Part shown: positions 30,126 through 44,101 of the stretch, piece after piece | Layout of the letters: each line of letters opens with the position of its first letter | Numbering within the stretch: position 1 is the stretch's first letter | From: Ptychodera flava | Lineage: Eukaryota > Hemichordata > Enteropneusta > Ptychoderidae | Assembly (NCBI RefSeq): GCF_041260155.1 | Contig: NC_091940.1 | Location: 31,160,375 to 31,224,374 of the forward strand | Length of the DNA: 64,000 nt | Direction of reading: 5' to 3' | The notes under the pieces: model-generated | Databases searched by the model: none | Seen by the model: the letters and a program-made list of their open reading frames with translations, nothing else | Told to the model about the DNA's origin: nothing | Translations under genes and position numbers: made by a program

Positions 30126-33100
30126 ATGCGTTTCTACACGGTGCTTGTGGCATTGGCCTGCCTTGCTGTACTTGCTGTAGAGGCACTGCCTTCAAAGAAT
30201 CGGCATCTGGACAATAAACAGGTAAAGTGTGAGGGTTTTTGCATAGCAATATACGTACTTTTCGGCATGTCTGATTGCATCTTCATATTAATATCACTGG
30301 GTTCTCATGGAATTTTGTTAATGGAAATTTCTTTCAACTGTGCAAGACTGGGCTAGAATTCAGTTAAACATTGTTCGAAGATTTCTGTATAATAAAGGTC
30401 AGTACGAAAACAAATATTAGTTTCTCGTACCAGTCAGGTACAAAAATAATGCGTTTTTCCCCTAATGCCAGGCAGGCAATTTTCATAATGTCGGTTGAGG
30501 GACAAACATTTGTGGTCTGGAATTATTATACAGAGTCGAGTAGCATTGTCATAGATACAGAGTCGAGTAGCATTGTCATAGAAGACAAATGTTAAGGTAC
30601 CACCTAACATCTACTCTTCCTACCATACTTTATGGACCGAAATGTCAATGTGAAGAAATTCCCCATAAATGTAGATTAGAGAAATGCTTTTTATACCAAA
30701 TCTATACACCACTTCTTTCTTTGTACATTTAAGCGAGTTGCCGAACGAAACAATGCGACTCAATGCTTGAACGGCGGAAGCTACGACACAGACAGTCAGG
30801 GTAATTTGTGGTGTCTGTGTCCCGACGAGTACACGGGGAGGTACTGTGAGACCAGTGAGTAAATCCTAAGTATTTCCATGCAGTTTGCACGTGACGTTGG
30901 CATATTTTCTAAAAGGATTGACTCTATGTTGCGACAAATAGTCCTTAAACAGTGTTGCGTTTTTCAGTGTAGTCAGTGTGTTAAAGAGGAAAGTCTCAAT
31001 GCCTAGGACTAGGCATGTTCATAAACATACTTGTACCCATAACACCGCCACCACCGTCAAAGAGTTGCCTCTGTGTTTTCTTCTGAAGGGTCACCATCAG
31101 CCAGAACTTAAGATGCGTTCCTCGACTGCATTGCCGAATTGTGCAGGGATGAAAATTATATTCCTTTTTGTAATATGACAGCAAAACGAAATTGCAAAAC
31201 TGCAATTATTTTTAATGTTATTTTAGAATTCACTTTTGATGTCATATTGCACAAGGGTATATAATATTTCACCCCAGCCACAATTCGGCAATGCGTTCGA
31301 GCAACGCTACGATGTTAAACATGACAAATTATTGAGTTCACTGTAACACATGGAAATTGAGATTTGACGAGGTCTTGATGTATGAAGTGATCCCTCAGAG
31401 GTCTTGTCGTGAAAGGAATGGTGATACCATAAGCCTTCTTTAGCTGTCGTTTACCTCTCCTTTGCATAGGATTTCCCAATTGCAGCAGTGGTGACGAGTG
31501 TTACAACGGCGGTTCGTGCATATTGAAACCCTGGGGCTATCGGTGCGTATGCCCACCTGAGTACACGGGATATCAATGCGAAATAAGTAAGTGTGATTAG
31601 TTTGTAAATCAGGTACAGCGGACTGGCTGATTTTCTCTTTACCACATTGCTTTCCCTCACTCCGCACCGGTCCGGAAACCCCCTCCGCTTCACGGCTCCC
31701 AAGTGAAAACACATCACATTTCCAGTTTGCCATATGGTCTTGCCAACCGCATCGGCCCCTGGAAGGAAACTGAATTATATTGCCAGCCAACTGGCCCCTT
31801 TTCCACGTCGCACTTTAAGAAAAAGAATTATATCTTTCCCGCCCGTTTTCTGCCCAAATGAAATCACTACGAACACCTTTTTCACGAACAGTTTTACAAT
31901 TTTGTGCAGTTTAAGACAAATTTAATTTAAAGGTTGGATCATTTATTTAATGTATAATTGTGAGAGTTTTTGTACTTCGAAGAGCACAAAAACTCTTTTA
32001 AAGAAAATGTAGTTCTTTTATGTCATGTGTTGAATAGATAAGCTACAAAACGTAAACAACGGAATGCACAAATAGTCCCGTCAAAATAGGGTTAGACTCA
32101 CCACAAATTGCAACAGAATTTTTTTTTCAGAATGCATTTCAGAGAGGTACCCAGAACAACATATTTCAAGTTTACTCGAATCCACCCTGGGGAAATATGA
32201 CTAATTTACATAAATCAAATATGGCGGCAAACCATCCGACAAAATATCGTAATTGGCCATATATCACATGTTAAACAAGCTATTTCAGTGATTTCAAAGT
32301 CTGACACTAGTTATTTGGCCCAGGTAATCATTTTTGGGGTATACTGTTTCATTTAGGGATTTCATTAATTTGCATAATTCCAATGTGGCGGCCAACATTC
32401 CTACAAAAGACATTTTCAGTAATATGCCACGTATTAAACAAGCTTTTTCAGTGATTTTAAATTTAAAAGTATATTTCTAAGGCATGGACGTTTTCGGATA
32501 TGCATTGATTTGCATAGCTAATTTTACAATTTGCATAGATCCAATATGGTGGCCAACATTCCAACAAAGGACATTATCGGTCATACCTCGCATTAAACAA
32601 GCTCTGTTAGTGATTTCAAAGTTGATATTTTTCTGGGTATGAAGAAACACTTTTAGTGGTGCAATCTTACAAAGGCCCTTAATTTGCATGAATTAAATAT
32701 GGCTGCCATGTTAATGCCCATGGCTTAATTTTGGTATAGTTTTTAGCACTAGGAAACTATCATGAAGAAACTGTTAAGTCCTTGGACATCCATTTTTAAT
32801 TTTTTTATTTTTCTATATATGACGACTTTGGTTATTGTTAGTCTCTGAATAATATATTCTCTTTCTGAATTAACATTGGATTCTGTGTACGGCATTTTCG
32901 TAATTTGTATGGGTGTTTAACACAGTAGTGTCAAAACATGTAATCTGTAATGTTTACTGTTAAAGAAAGACGTGTTCAAAATCTTTAGTTTTTAATTTAG
33001 ACTGACCCACCTTCTAATGGATGGGTGCATCTTTATCTGATCCCCTAAATGATAAGCAAGAAGTCATCAAACATAAAAGCAAAAATACAATGAACACAAC

Positions 33101-36100
33101 AAAGCTAAAAAACAGAAAAAATGATATGACCAAAATAAAAAATGCCATAATACACACAAATTGAAACTTAGCACTATTGCAAACAATGTCAGATTCATAA
33201 AAACTTTATGGACACACAAACTCAAAAAAATCTGAAAACTGCATGCTTTAGCAAAGGCTTACAATTAATCCAAACACAGAATCCAACTATTACACAATAC
33301 AAACAAGTACATCTTGAGTCATTTTTCCAAGTGTCATTTTTCCAGATGTACATGTTTGTATCGTGTAACAGTTGGATTCTGTTGGGCTGATGAGTTGTTT
33401 GAATTAATTTTAAGCCTTTGCTAAGCATGCAATTTTCAATTTTTGTGAGTTTGTGTGTTGATCAAGTTTTTAAGAGTCTGACATTGTTTGCATCAGCGCT
33501 AAGTTTAATTTGTCTGTATTGTGGCATGTGTTATTTTTGGTCACATTATTTTTTTTCTGCGTTGTTATTCTTTGTTGTGTTTATTGTATTTTTGCTGTTA
33601 TATGTGATGACTTCTTGCCTATCATCTAGAGTGATGTACCAAAGATGCACTCGTCCATAAAGACGGGGTTCAGTCTAAATTATAAACTAAAGATTTTGTA
33701 CACGACTTTTTTAAAACAGTAAACATTAAAGATTACATGTTTTAACACTGTAGAGTATAAAACACCTATAAAAATTACAAAAAATGCCGTACACAGATGA
33801 ATCAAATGTTATATTCAGAAAGACATTATTAGATGACTATCAATCATTACCGGTTGTCATATTTAGAAAAATCACAAAATAATTAAAATTGCATGACTTT
33901 CTTACATCTCAATAGTAAACGCACATCAACATATACGTATTTTAATCCGTTCGGAAGTCATATATGTAAGTCTACCAAATTTGCTTTAACATTTTTTTCA
34001 AAGTATAATATATTTATGGAGCATTTTAACGAATTCAGGTATCACTCACACCTATTAAAATAAACTTTTATTCGTAAATGGATTGTTATTGTAAGTTAAT
34101 TTATAGCACATTTTCTACAATTTTAAAAATAAATGTTCTAGGACTTAAGGTGGAGCTGCACGTTGCCAATAGTTTTTTTTCAAAGAAATATTTCTTATCT
34201 AAGATGACAAGGAAACCCATAATCATAGAATCTATTTTTTGAAATGTAATATTTTATTGAAACTAGAGAATATCGTCATTCTAAAATGGCATGGGCTGAA
34301 AGACTGACATTCAAAAAAGTGCTTAAAATTATGATAAGCAAAATTAAAATGCCTCTAATTCAAAATGTAAGAATTTTATTGCAAAACGAAATAGTTGTTT
34401 TGTCATATAGCATTTTAAAAACATAATGTGAAATTTCAGAAAATTTGACCCAGCCAGACTAGAGTTATATTCTCTGGAAATCTTGAAATTGGAATAAAAG
34501 GGAAGCAGGAAATTTGATGATTTGCATACATTTGCATACATTAACCCTTCTTTATCGTGCAGCTTACGACTGCTTGCCAAGCTAAAAGGTGAACCTAACC
34601 AATTTTTAATCTTGGGTCAACAAATTAATCAAAATTGGACGAATATTTGCAAAAAATCATCTTGACCAATATACGCTGCGTTGGTTGCAGCGCCGTCTTA
34701 TCAGTGTATTCTTGATATTCCTATTGCTGAAAACTTTACCAGCCATATTTAAATTCTGAAAATTATAAAAGTGTCTTTTAAAAACATTGAACCGCAAAAG
34801 GTGTTTCTTCATGCTCAAGAAATATATTTAAACTTCAAAATGGGTGAACTATAATGTTCAATACATGATATATGACAGAAAGTGGCTTTTGTAGGTATAT
34901 TGGCCGCCCTTTGGATAATGCAAATTAACAAAGTGCCGCACCAACGCAAATCATTGCACCTCAAAAATCATTTGTCCATGCCGAAGAAATATACTTTTAA
35001 CTTTGAAATCACAGAAATAGCTTGTTTAACCTTTTGACTGCTGTAATTTTTATACCAAAATTTTGATGCATTATTTTACCAATTTCTGTGAACTTTTCTG
35101 CATTTTTTCATAATTTTGGACCAAATAGATATCATTTTCAGCAGCTAAAGTTTTTTATCAAAATTGTGGCTTTGGTGCCCAAAGGGCTAATACGTTGTAT
35201 ATGACAGAAAATTTCTTTTGTAGGTATGTTGGCAATCCTATTGGATTTATGCAAATTAACGAAGTACCTATGCATTGCATCTCGAAAATTGTTTGTCTAT
35301 GCCAAATAAATAAACGTTTAATTTTGAAATCACAGAAATGGCTTGTTTAACCCTTTGACTGCTGTAATTTTTACACCAAAATTTTAATGCAATATTTTAC
35401 CAATTTCTGTGAACTTTTCTATACGTTTTTTTTCATAATTTTTGACCAAATGGATAACATTTTCATCAGCTACATTTTTTATCAAAATTTTGGCAAAAAG
35501 CAGAAAAATTGACTCAGGTACTTTTTATAAAGTTGACAAAAATAATCGTTGGCGCCCAAAGGGTTAATACGTGGTATATGACAGAAAATGTCTTTTGTAG
35601 GTATATTGGCCACCATATTGGATTTATGCAAATTAAAAAATTACCTTTGCAAATCTTTGCATCTCGAAAATCGTTTGTCCGTGCCTAAGAAATATACTTC
35701 TTAATTTAAAATCACTGAAATAGCTTGTTTAATACGTGGTATATGACCGAAAATATCTTTTGTAGGAATGTTGGCCGCCATATTGGAATTATGCAAATTA
35801 AAGAAGTGCCTATATGAAACAGTATACCTCAAAAATGATTCCCTCATCCAAATAGTTAGTGTCAGACTTTGAAATCACTGAAATAGCTTGTTAATATGTG
35901 ATATTTGGCCAATTATGTTATTTTGTTGGATGGTTTGCAGCCATATTTGATTTATGCAAATTAGACATATTTCCCCAAGGTGGATTCGAGTAAACTTTTA
36001 ATATGTTGTTCTGGGTACCTCTCTAAAATGCATTCTGAAGAAAAAAATTCTGTTGCAATTTGTGGTGGGTTAGGTGCCAAAATCTCGTAGATTGACTGGA

Positions 36101-36379
36101 CTAAAATTGTCCTTCATGAACTAGTACTTGTTTTCAAATAGCAAGATTTAAGATAGAAGACGGCTAGGCAACATTCAAATCTTCATAATTTCTTTTGGTC
36201 AGCTGCCTCACATTTTGAAGCCGTGGAATAAATGAAGCTTTCTCCCTCTCATGTCTGTGAAAATCAAATTAATTTAATTTAACCTCTAGAGTTAACACAG
36301 GGTAGTGTGGTCATTTTGAATTTAAAGAAAAACACATGTGTCAGATAATTTGATTCTTTCATCTCAAACTTTACGACCC

Positions 36380-36444
<65 letters not shown>

Positions 36445-38178
36445 TAAACCTCTTGATTCAGCACGCCTTAACCTCTTGACTTTCAGAATTTCCCGAGTGC
36501 AACAATGGTGATGAATGCTTCAACGGTGGCACCTGTGTTGCAGGCTACTTTGGCGATTACTACTGCGCATGCCCCGAGGGTTACACTGGATATCAATGCG
36601 AGAGAGGTAATGACCTATTTCTGAACATATTGCTTAGTGGAAATTATGAAAAGTTGGTGAGTGTCGTGTTTGTGACGAAGTTCTAGCTTGAGCGGGAGAT
36701 GATCAGCTCATGACAAAAATCAATCTTGCATTTTTTTTCAAGTATAAAGTGGAAAATCGACAAAACTTGCATATGTCGTGGTAAGTAAATACTAGTAACA
36801 TTTTTTACCATTGGAAATTTTATGTCTCTGCTGATGAATAATGAAATTTAAGTACTTCAACAAAGGAACATGTGTTGTTTTTACAATTTGGATCATAGAA
36901 AGGATTTCCTGGCAGCATTTTTACTTCTCAGAAAGCCACTCTATGTCACTGTTTGATCCACAAATAAATTGATTTTCCAAGTTCATTGAGTGTGATTTTT
37001 TAACTTTACCGTGACCAAAATTGAAATTGTTACAGTTTGTAATTGTACGTTAACAACTGTTATTGAGGATAGTTTCATGCAATGAAATAAGACAATCATG
37101 GAAAACGTGCCGACATCAGAAGCTAATCTGCCGTGAAAAAATTAAGGATGCGTTCTCGGGATACGCATAATTTTTGTGCCTATTGGACTGTTCATGAAAG
37201 CCAACAACAGATGAAGTGATAGGGCAAAATTTCGAGCAGTAACTCCCTCAAAATACATATCGTTTCACACTTGCAAAGAGCATCGACATCAACTTCAACC
37301 AGAAGTTAGAATATTTTGATGTACATTAGATACGAACAACAATTGTTCTGTTATAGTCGTAACTCGCCGGTCTGGGGAGTGTACTCACTGCTGAGAGGTA
37401 CTTCGAGATCTTTGACAGAGTAGAGACTCACAGAGTTGTTGGGTATCAATGATGGTGGTTTATTACTGAAGTGTCAAGTTTAAACATCGGATGCCCAGCT
37501 ATCTCCTACTGACCATAGTGGGTGATTATCCCTTTTTTTAAAAAGAAATTGTGGCATCCTAATTATATTAAATTAGTTAAGCCTCCAATCGCTAATCGAC
37601 TAGTATTTCTTGATTGGTTCAAATAATTAAAATATTCTTCCCTTCAAGAAATACGTTACTAAACTTTCTCTGATTGGGCATCGATCATATAAAATTTTAC
37701 ATAATCTGCATAAGTGATATCATCGTTATACAACATTTCCCTTATGTAATCGTCCCAGGGTCCTGTCTGGTATTGATGATACGAATTCACTCTACTGCCT
37801 TGACAATAGATATCACTAGTACAGATTTCTACCTGTATCCTTGATACTTAGGTATCAATGACGCAAATACATTGAATGTCCCTGACAACGGAGTTTTAAC
37901 CAAGATGAAGGAAAATTCGTAATGATCATTAACCCTTACACAGACTTGGAAAGTTCAGCCGTCTCGTTCACTGATCTTTGTACAGATTCCGAAATACAAA
38001 AACAATATCAATAAGCCAAAGAAAATTTAGTCTGTAACAGTTCTCAGATGGGGGCGTTAGTTTTTCACAATTAAGATGTACGCAAAATATCCCCCCTTGG
38101 CGCCGAGTTTACGTTTAGACTTTGAAGAGACACTTTTCTAACTGTGTTTATATAATCCTTTGATTTTCAGAGTTTTGA
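30126..38178 (+). CDS. Gene A: small secreted protein with three EGF-like domains
   Basis: Five exons: 30126-30221, 30734-30854, 31470-31586, 36487-36606 and 38171-38178 (stop TGA). All borders are GT/AG; the first junction is phase 0 and the others phase 1, the usual class for shuffled EGF exons. The 153-residue product opens with a signal peptide (MRFYTVLVALACLAVLAVEA, then LPSKNRHLDNKQ). Each EGF domain occupies one exon: CLNGGSYDTDSQGNLWCLC, CYNGGSCILKPWGYRCVC and CFNGGTCVAGYFGDYYCAC. The first lacks Cys 1 and Cys 3, which normally bond to each other; the other two have all six. It ends CERGEF. There is no membrane segment, so it should be secreted. EGF domains serve adhesion or receptor binding, but the exact role cannot be read. 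Promoter and first exon match those of gene B. Intron 3 carries a giant inverted repeat. Confidence 0.88.
30536..30590. repeat. Short tandem duplication in intron 1 of gene A
   Basis: GAGTCGAGTAGCATTGTCAT is repeated after about 27 bases (ATAGATACA spacer). It is intronic. Confidence 0.8.
35026..35190. mobile_element. TTAA-flanked MITE, copy 1
   Basis: Starts TTAACCTTTTGACTGC and ends GTGCCCAAAGGGCTAA. It is nearly the same in its inner sequence as 35347-35567 but shorter. It lies in the right arm of the large inverted repeat. Confidence 0.55.
35347..35567. mobile_element. TTAA-flanked MITE, copy 2
   Basis: Starts TTAACCCTTTGACTGC and ends GCGCCCAAAGGGTTAA, with inverted ends of about 11 bp (TTAACCCTTTG). 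TTAA ends recall piggyBac-type insertion, but no family was confirmed. The second copy probably arose when the surrounding unit was duplicated. Confidence 0.55.
36382..36441. repeat. (AT)n microsatellite
   Basis: A pure TA tract just upstream of exon 4 of gene A. Confidence 0.95.
37349..37735 (-). mobile_element. Candidate solo LTR (fossil) in intron 4 of gene A
   Basis: On the minus strand it starts TGTTGTATAACGATG and ends CGACTATAACA, the TG...CA form of LTRs. AATAAA (37464-37459) stands about 110 bases before the end, the same spacing as in the LTR at 58026. The flanks GAAA and GAAC agree in three of four bases. No internal region is nearby, so it would be a solo LTR. The family is unknown. 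Confidence 0.45.
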
Positions 38179-38472
38179 TATAGCGGTTGGTACGACCCGT
38201 CAACAGATGGAATATTTTAGCAAAGTTGCTGCTCATATCATCCACGGATACTTAAAAATAAGAAGCAAAGGTGCAAGAAAGTAGGGGAATGGTTGATGGT
38301 GGTGGATTCCCAGCATGCCGAATAACTTGTTTAGATCCCCTTATTGTGATCTCTTTCGCATTTTCTTGACTATTATGGTTCCTTAACCAATGCTTAGAAT
38401 TATTTCTATCAGTGATTGCTATGTTATAAACCTGGCTAGGGTTAGGTTTTATTAGGAAATTAATATTACCGT

Positions 38473-38478
38473 AATAAA
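38473..38478 (+). terminator. Candidate polyadenylation signal of gene A
   Basis: AATAAA, about 295 bases after the gene A stop codon. A second AATAAA near 38812 could also serve. Confidence 0.45.
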
Positions 38479-41400
38479 GTTTCCGATAATCAACTTGTCA
38501 ACTTCAAAGTCACCAGGTCCGAGTTAAAGAATAGAAATGTGGAAAAGCATCATCTCGCATCAAAAAGATTAGTTGTATTACAAGGTGTCGAAAATAAGTC
38601 AACATTTCCTACATGCTGCACCTTTCGAGATCAGTCCGAAGTGCCTAAAGCTACTGTTACAGCAATGAATGCAGAATTAGCTATTTAACTTTTGAAGCAA
38701 GTCAAACGCAAGAATCGAGCCATGCATCATTTGTTTGAAAGAATGTTCATAAAAATGTGTTGAAGGAAGACAACATGTTCTATCTCTATCATGTTTTTCT
38801 GTTGACTTTCCCTAATAAAGTATCATATAAATGCATATAAATCAAAATTAATGTAATCCCATGCCTCTTATGTGTCACTTTTAGAGCCCTTAACGTCGCA
38901 TAAATTTGTCCCTTTTGTTTTCCCCTCTCCGTACATCACTTTCTGCCCGTTAACCAATCAGCCACTCTCTCTCATTCTATATGCGGTGCTCCTAACATAT
39001 GCTTCCTCCCCTATCCGGGGTTTACAACGATTTGTCAGTTCAGTTCAGTTCAGTTCAGTTTGATAAGGGAATAGATATCCTATGCTGGATAATGGTACAT
39101 CCCTCTGTTGTGGCATAATAAAAACTTGTATAGTCAAGATTTTCCGATTTTTCAAGATCCGCTGATTTGATAAGGGTGACATTATGTATTAGGATTCATA
39201 GTTCGCTATGACTTGTGCCTGCAGTACGCTGTTTTCAGCCACTCGCCATGATAGAGATGTGTTTTCGCTGGTCAAGTCAGTAAAAATCGTATTTACAGTA
39301 TTAATGCTTTTAGGTTTACAGTCCTTGCAAATATCATCCATCCTCGAGGTCTTTTCTCAGACGTTGCACGCGAATATAAACAACAGTAACTAGACAACAC
39401 ATTACATGTATTCAACATGTGATTGCCTCTGTAGACAATGTATATAAATGCTACTCGCTGACAATTGACCGAAGACTCTTTAAACAGATCCCTGATTGCT
39501 CGTTCTGCGGTAGTTTTGTTCGGGATCTGTTAACTTGAAATAATTCCAAATTTATTTTCACTATATTTTGATGAGATTGACACACGTAAGAATTATTTGT
39601 GAACGTTTTCTCCGCCACAAGTACTATAAACTGTAAAAGTTTACAAAATAAAGTAACGTTTTACTGGTACGCCACTGGCTTCAAAACGAGGCCACGCAAG
39701 CGCAGTAGAATCCGAAAGATTCGAAGAAATTTGAGAATCCGAACATCTGTCTCAAGGCCCATTCTATATTGATAAGAGTGTGAAGTCTGAGTGTAACATT
39801 GTGTATGTATTCTTCAGAAATATTGTATAATTACTGCAAATCTGAGGTTGAAAAAATAACCTTACGAGAAAAGGCAGACATGTGGAGCAACCAAAGCTGA
39901 AATGACACGGTTCAAATCAATCTCTTTTACAGAAACTTAATCGGCATATTTGCAACGTATCGTAAAATAACAACTGCCAATAAAAATTTCCCGTATTCTG
40001 TTTTTGATTCAAATTATAGCAGACGATATTTGAAAAAAAATCGATTTTATAGTTACCGGCATTATTTCCTTCTTAATTGTAGTACACATGAATTTACGCA
40101 GTGCAGTGAAATGAAAAACGCCTTCTCCAAATGAAATACTATTTTTTGACAGAACTTTGTGACTTTCAAACACGGTTTAGCTCCATCAAATTTCCGAAGG
40201 TTCCATTGTAAGAATGTACCCATAGTTGTTTTGGGTGAATGATAACATTGTTACATGAACGTAAAGTCACGATGATCAAGTCCTAAACTAGACTTGGTTC
40301 AAGTCTGTGATTGTGAATGTTTGAGTGGAGTGAACGCAATGATTTGTATTTTGCTTTCATGTGAAACGCGCGCTTGAGTGGACGCGATGAGTAGGGTGAA
40401 CGCGATGAGTGGAGTGAACGCTATACAGCGGAGTTTCACTCGAAAATCCGGCAGAAACTAACTCACTACTGCGCAGACTCAAACATGACGCATTCAATCG
40501 CTGGGAAAACCTGGCGTGAGCTGCCAAATTCTGGATAGGTTTGTACGAAATAGGAGAGACACAAGAGAAACTATTATAAATGATTTTATTTTTTTAAAAT
40601 TCACCGACTTGAACCAAGTCTAGTCCTAAACAAGACTGTTGGAAATGTACAATTTAATGATTCAGGTTCCAGGGCCAGTATGGGGGACCTTCCAAACTAT
40701 AAATTGTCTGCGACCATCCGAACACGTAACCCTGGTAAAATCTATTGTCTAAAAGCCTCTATATTGGAAAATGCTCTGATTTGCATTTTCTAATATTTGT
40801 TTACACGAGGATAACACGACAGTGAAGTTGAATAACCTCCCCCAAATCCAGTTTTTCTTCCCTACACAAACGTTGCTGTGTTTGTAGCTGAAATTTGCGC
40901 GGTCAATGGCTGCTAGAGGGACTGTGGGCTGCTGTATCAATCGTGCAAACTGGGCGTGCAATTTTTTCAACCTATAGATCGTTTTCTGTAACGCGACGAC
41001 AGTTTTGCAGGTGAGCTCAGATTTTATTCAGAGAATGAATTGTTTGGAAGGGATCCGATACTTGTCCTTGAACCTTAAACATTGAATTATATGTGTTACT
41101 TTGCATAAACTCTTCTAATATCTTGTTTGTGTCTCAATCATTATGACCAAACGTTAGGGATGATCGCCCAGAAAAATAAAAAGGTCATGAGCAGTTCTAC
41201 GTACAGATGTTCGACGCTACATTTTGACAACGCGTGTATAGCGTTCTCTAGTGTTTTAAAGATGTTCTCTGCCGTTTGTAGAACCGTAAATCCCCTGTTA
41301 AATTTCACATTTTTTTCAATTGAGCTCTCATCTCTTGATCATTGTAAACACGTTTAGAGTTTTTTTTCGATCTGTTTATCCGCCTAAACCGACTTGAGTT

Positions 41401-43429
41401 AATCCTAATCCCGCCGGGTCAATGATTTCGGCTACAGTACACCACAAACAACGATCATGGGAGAATTATTCAATTTATGAATTTCTGGCTACATTTTGTC
41501 AAATAGTTAAAAATTTAAACATCCTCACCTGTAGACTGAGAGTAAAGAGTATTCTGAAGACTCTCAGAAACTTTATTTTTCATCATTCATCACTTTTACA
41601 TCGATTCTGACTCCGGGCTCGAACGGGAGGTTGTATTCTGATGACTATGGGATAGGTAGTTTATTTTTCATAATTTGACGCACTTTTTAGGGGATCAGAG
41701 TCCATAACTTTTATACCCTAATGGTATATAAGCGCCACTGTATTGTAAGATTTATCAAACAGGACATTTAATTATTCCGTCGACTAAAATTTCATTGGAG
41801 AACGAAAGATTGACAAAGTGTTGACGTTAACAAGAACTTCGCTCACCCACTGATAGAGCGTTTGATTGAGAACGGTACCTTCAAAGGAATCCTGTTGTAT
41901 TTGGGCAATCATCTGTGCTGGAGCCCTCAACGGTGGAAGTTGTCAAGAGAATTCTATGGGTTGGTCGGTATTTGTCACCTGACCTACCTAGGGGTATAAA
42001 ACCGACTAGCGACTGTACAGCTGGTCTGGGGCTCGCTTGATTAACCCTGGTCCTGTTGTCTACAGTCAACTGTTGTTACTTTTATGGTTGCTGTGCTTTA
42101 CTATATTTGTACATAGCTTTCTACTTCGGTAGGGTGCTCCTGCTGCTGAGTTAACATGTGGTTTCCTGTGGAACTCTCCGGCTGGACGTCTCGTTCACTG
42201 AACTGAACTTCCGTGAGAACGACGTCCTGTTGCGTCGAGCGACAGCCGAACGTATTAGTCTATGAGAATTTGCTGTTGTAACGCAAAAATATAACAATTC
42301 GCCAAAAGAATTTCTAGCAGCACCAATCTGATTTGCACAAGGTCAAAATTAATTTTGCACTTTTTTCACCTATTTGTATTTTGGTAACTAGAGAAGTCAG
42401 TTGAGTTGTGTATGTTTTGTACTCAATTTTGTATGTTTGTATTAAATCATTTCTGAGAGATCTCATGCCATTGATATGGAATAGCTTTCTAATGAGTTAA
42501 GTATTGATTACGATGCACTTTTTCTGTTATTTATTCAAAAGATACTGCTGCAGAATGAAATAACTGTTTATGAACAAATCTGACACAAACAAAACCAGCT
42601 TCCAGCCATATTCAGTGAATTACAATGCAAACGATTAACTGTCAATTTATTATAATATTTCTCCAAATTATTTGCTCTCCTGTCTTGGCACCTAGTCAAA
42701 TCAACACCATGGGTTTTTTTTCAGAACGACTTTCCACAAGTTATTCAGCACACCATCGTTTAAATCTGGTCCAGATTTATCGATTTGATTACTATCATAG
42801 AATTTCTTGATTGTGACATATGACGACATATGTTTTGTCTCATCAAAATATCTCCTAATAATAAACAATGACAGCCATCAGCGTTTCCTCTCCGCTGTCA
42901 TCCCATATCAAGGCCTTAACATTTGATCCATCATCGAACATCTGTAAACCACCTTTTCCACTTTAAATTTGTTGACTGAAATCCAAATTAACTGAATTTT
43001 CTTTCCATAACAAAATGGGAAAAAGTAAAACAGGCTGTTTAAACCCAATATTATATTATGTTATGCTACCATGCGCCATTCCGATTGGACGAGAGCTCAT
43101 TCCACCGATGCTACGCTGAACACCTATAATCATAGACGCCAGATTTTTGACATGGCGAGACTCATTGAAAGAATTATCCTTTGTCAAGACTGTCAAATAC
43201 CGTCTCTTCCATCCATACAGAGGGTTAAACTAGTGGCACGCTTACATCAGCTTCGTTGGCCACGGTATTAGGACAGTTTCTTTTGTTCAGGTGCCTTATT
43301 ATCGTACGGTTGTCTCTCTGTTTAATATAATTCACGAGAACTTTCCATATTGATCAGCAGATTAAGTACTCAGAGGGACTTCATATGTAAATTATAAATA
43401 TAGCCACCTGCGTGATCTCATGGTAGTAC

Positions 43430-43745
43430 GCGCCTCGAAAGTAAACTTAAACTTTGCTCAAACTTTCCACGATGAAACTTTCAATTATACTCTTACCAAA
43501 TCTATAATATAAATCAGGGGTCACTGTGCAAAGCTTTGTACTAGAGAAACAAATAACCTGACATTTACCGATATTTGAAATTCAAAATGGCTGCCATCCA
43601 TGGGTTAACTCCATTGGGCAAAATAAAATTTTCAATTTTTGACAAACTATTCAAAGAGCTCTAAAGTAAACCCCTAAAAGTGGTAGAATTACAAAAAAAG
43701 TTGAGATTCAGAATATCTATCCCCGAGGCACTTTCTAATATTTAC
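43430..43745 (+). repeat. Dispersed repeat family R1, copy 3
   Basis: Matches 2235-2610 from TAAACTTTGCTCAAACTTTCC through TTGAAATTCAAAATGGCTGC and GGGTTAACTCC to the end ATCTATCCCCGAGGCAC. Confidence 0.6.
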
Positions 43746-44045
43746 CGTTTTTCGCCATAAACCCAATATCATTATTGTTTCATATGACCTCAAGTGGCAC
43801 TTCTGCAACAACTTCTGCTGACATAGAGCATCCCTGCCTGACATTCTCCCAACCACAAGAAATGAGCAAAAAACCTTCCATTGTTAACCATCCCCACTAC
43901 TACATTCATTGTATATCGTCGTCCTCATCCACTGGGTGAAAAAGTTTCCAAAACCAAATATCGCAAGGGCAATAAACCTGCAAAGTTGACAAGTGTTCTT
44001 GCGTCAACGGCATGGCAAAAGCCTAAAAACACGATCGCCCTCCCT

Positions 44046-44101
44046 TTTGTTTGTTTGTTTGTTTGTTTGTTTGTTTGTTTGTTTGTTTGTTTGTTTGTTT
44101 T
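44046..44101. repeat. (GTTT)n microsatellite
   Basis: Fourteen or so tandem GTTT units; open frames over it are compositional. Confidence 0.95.

Larger units (their letters stand above)
32095..36069. mobile_element. Giant (~4 kb) inverted-repeat element in intron 3 of gene A
   Basis: The two halves are reverse complements over most of their length. The outer ends are ACTCACCACAAATTGCAAC and, on the right, GTTGCAATTTGTGGTGGG. Inner segments pair in order, for example GTACGGCATTTTCGTAATTTG near 32889 with CAAAAAATGCCGTACAC near 33776. The centre lies near 33315-33343, between ACAAGTACATCT and AGATGTACATGTTTGT. The outer parts of both arms are built from ~140-bp units (CAATATGG(T/C)GGCC, GATTTCAAAGT, GCTTGTTTAA), with more units on the right. 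TTA flanks both ends. No transposase frame is seen. This is a large foldback-like DNA element or an inverted duplication. Confidence 0.7.

Noticed and set aside
41850-42300. Possible LTR or promoter around a TATAAAA box at 41996
   Set aside because: No convincing TG...CA ends, flanking duplication, poly(A) signal or downstream exon could be placed.
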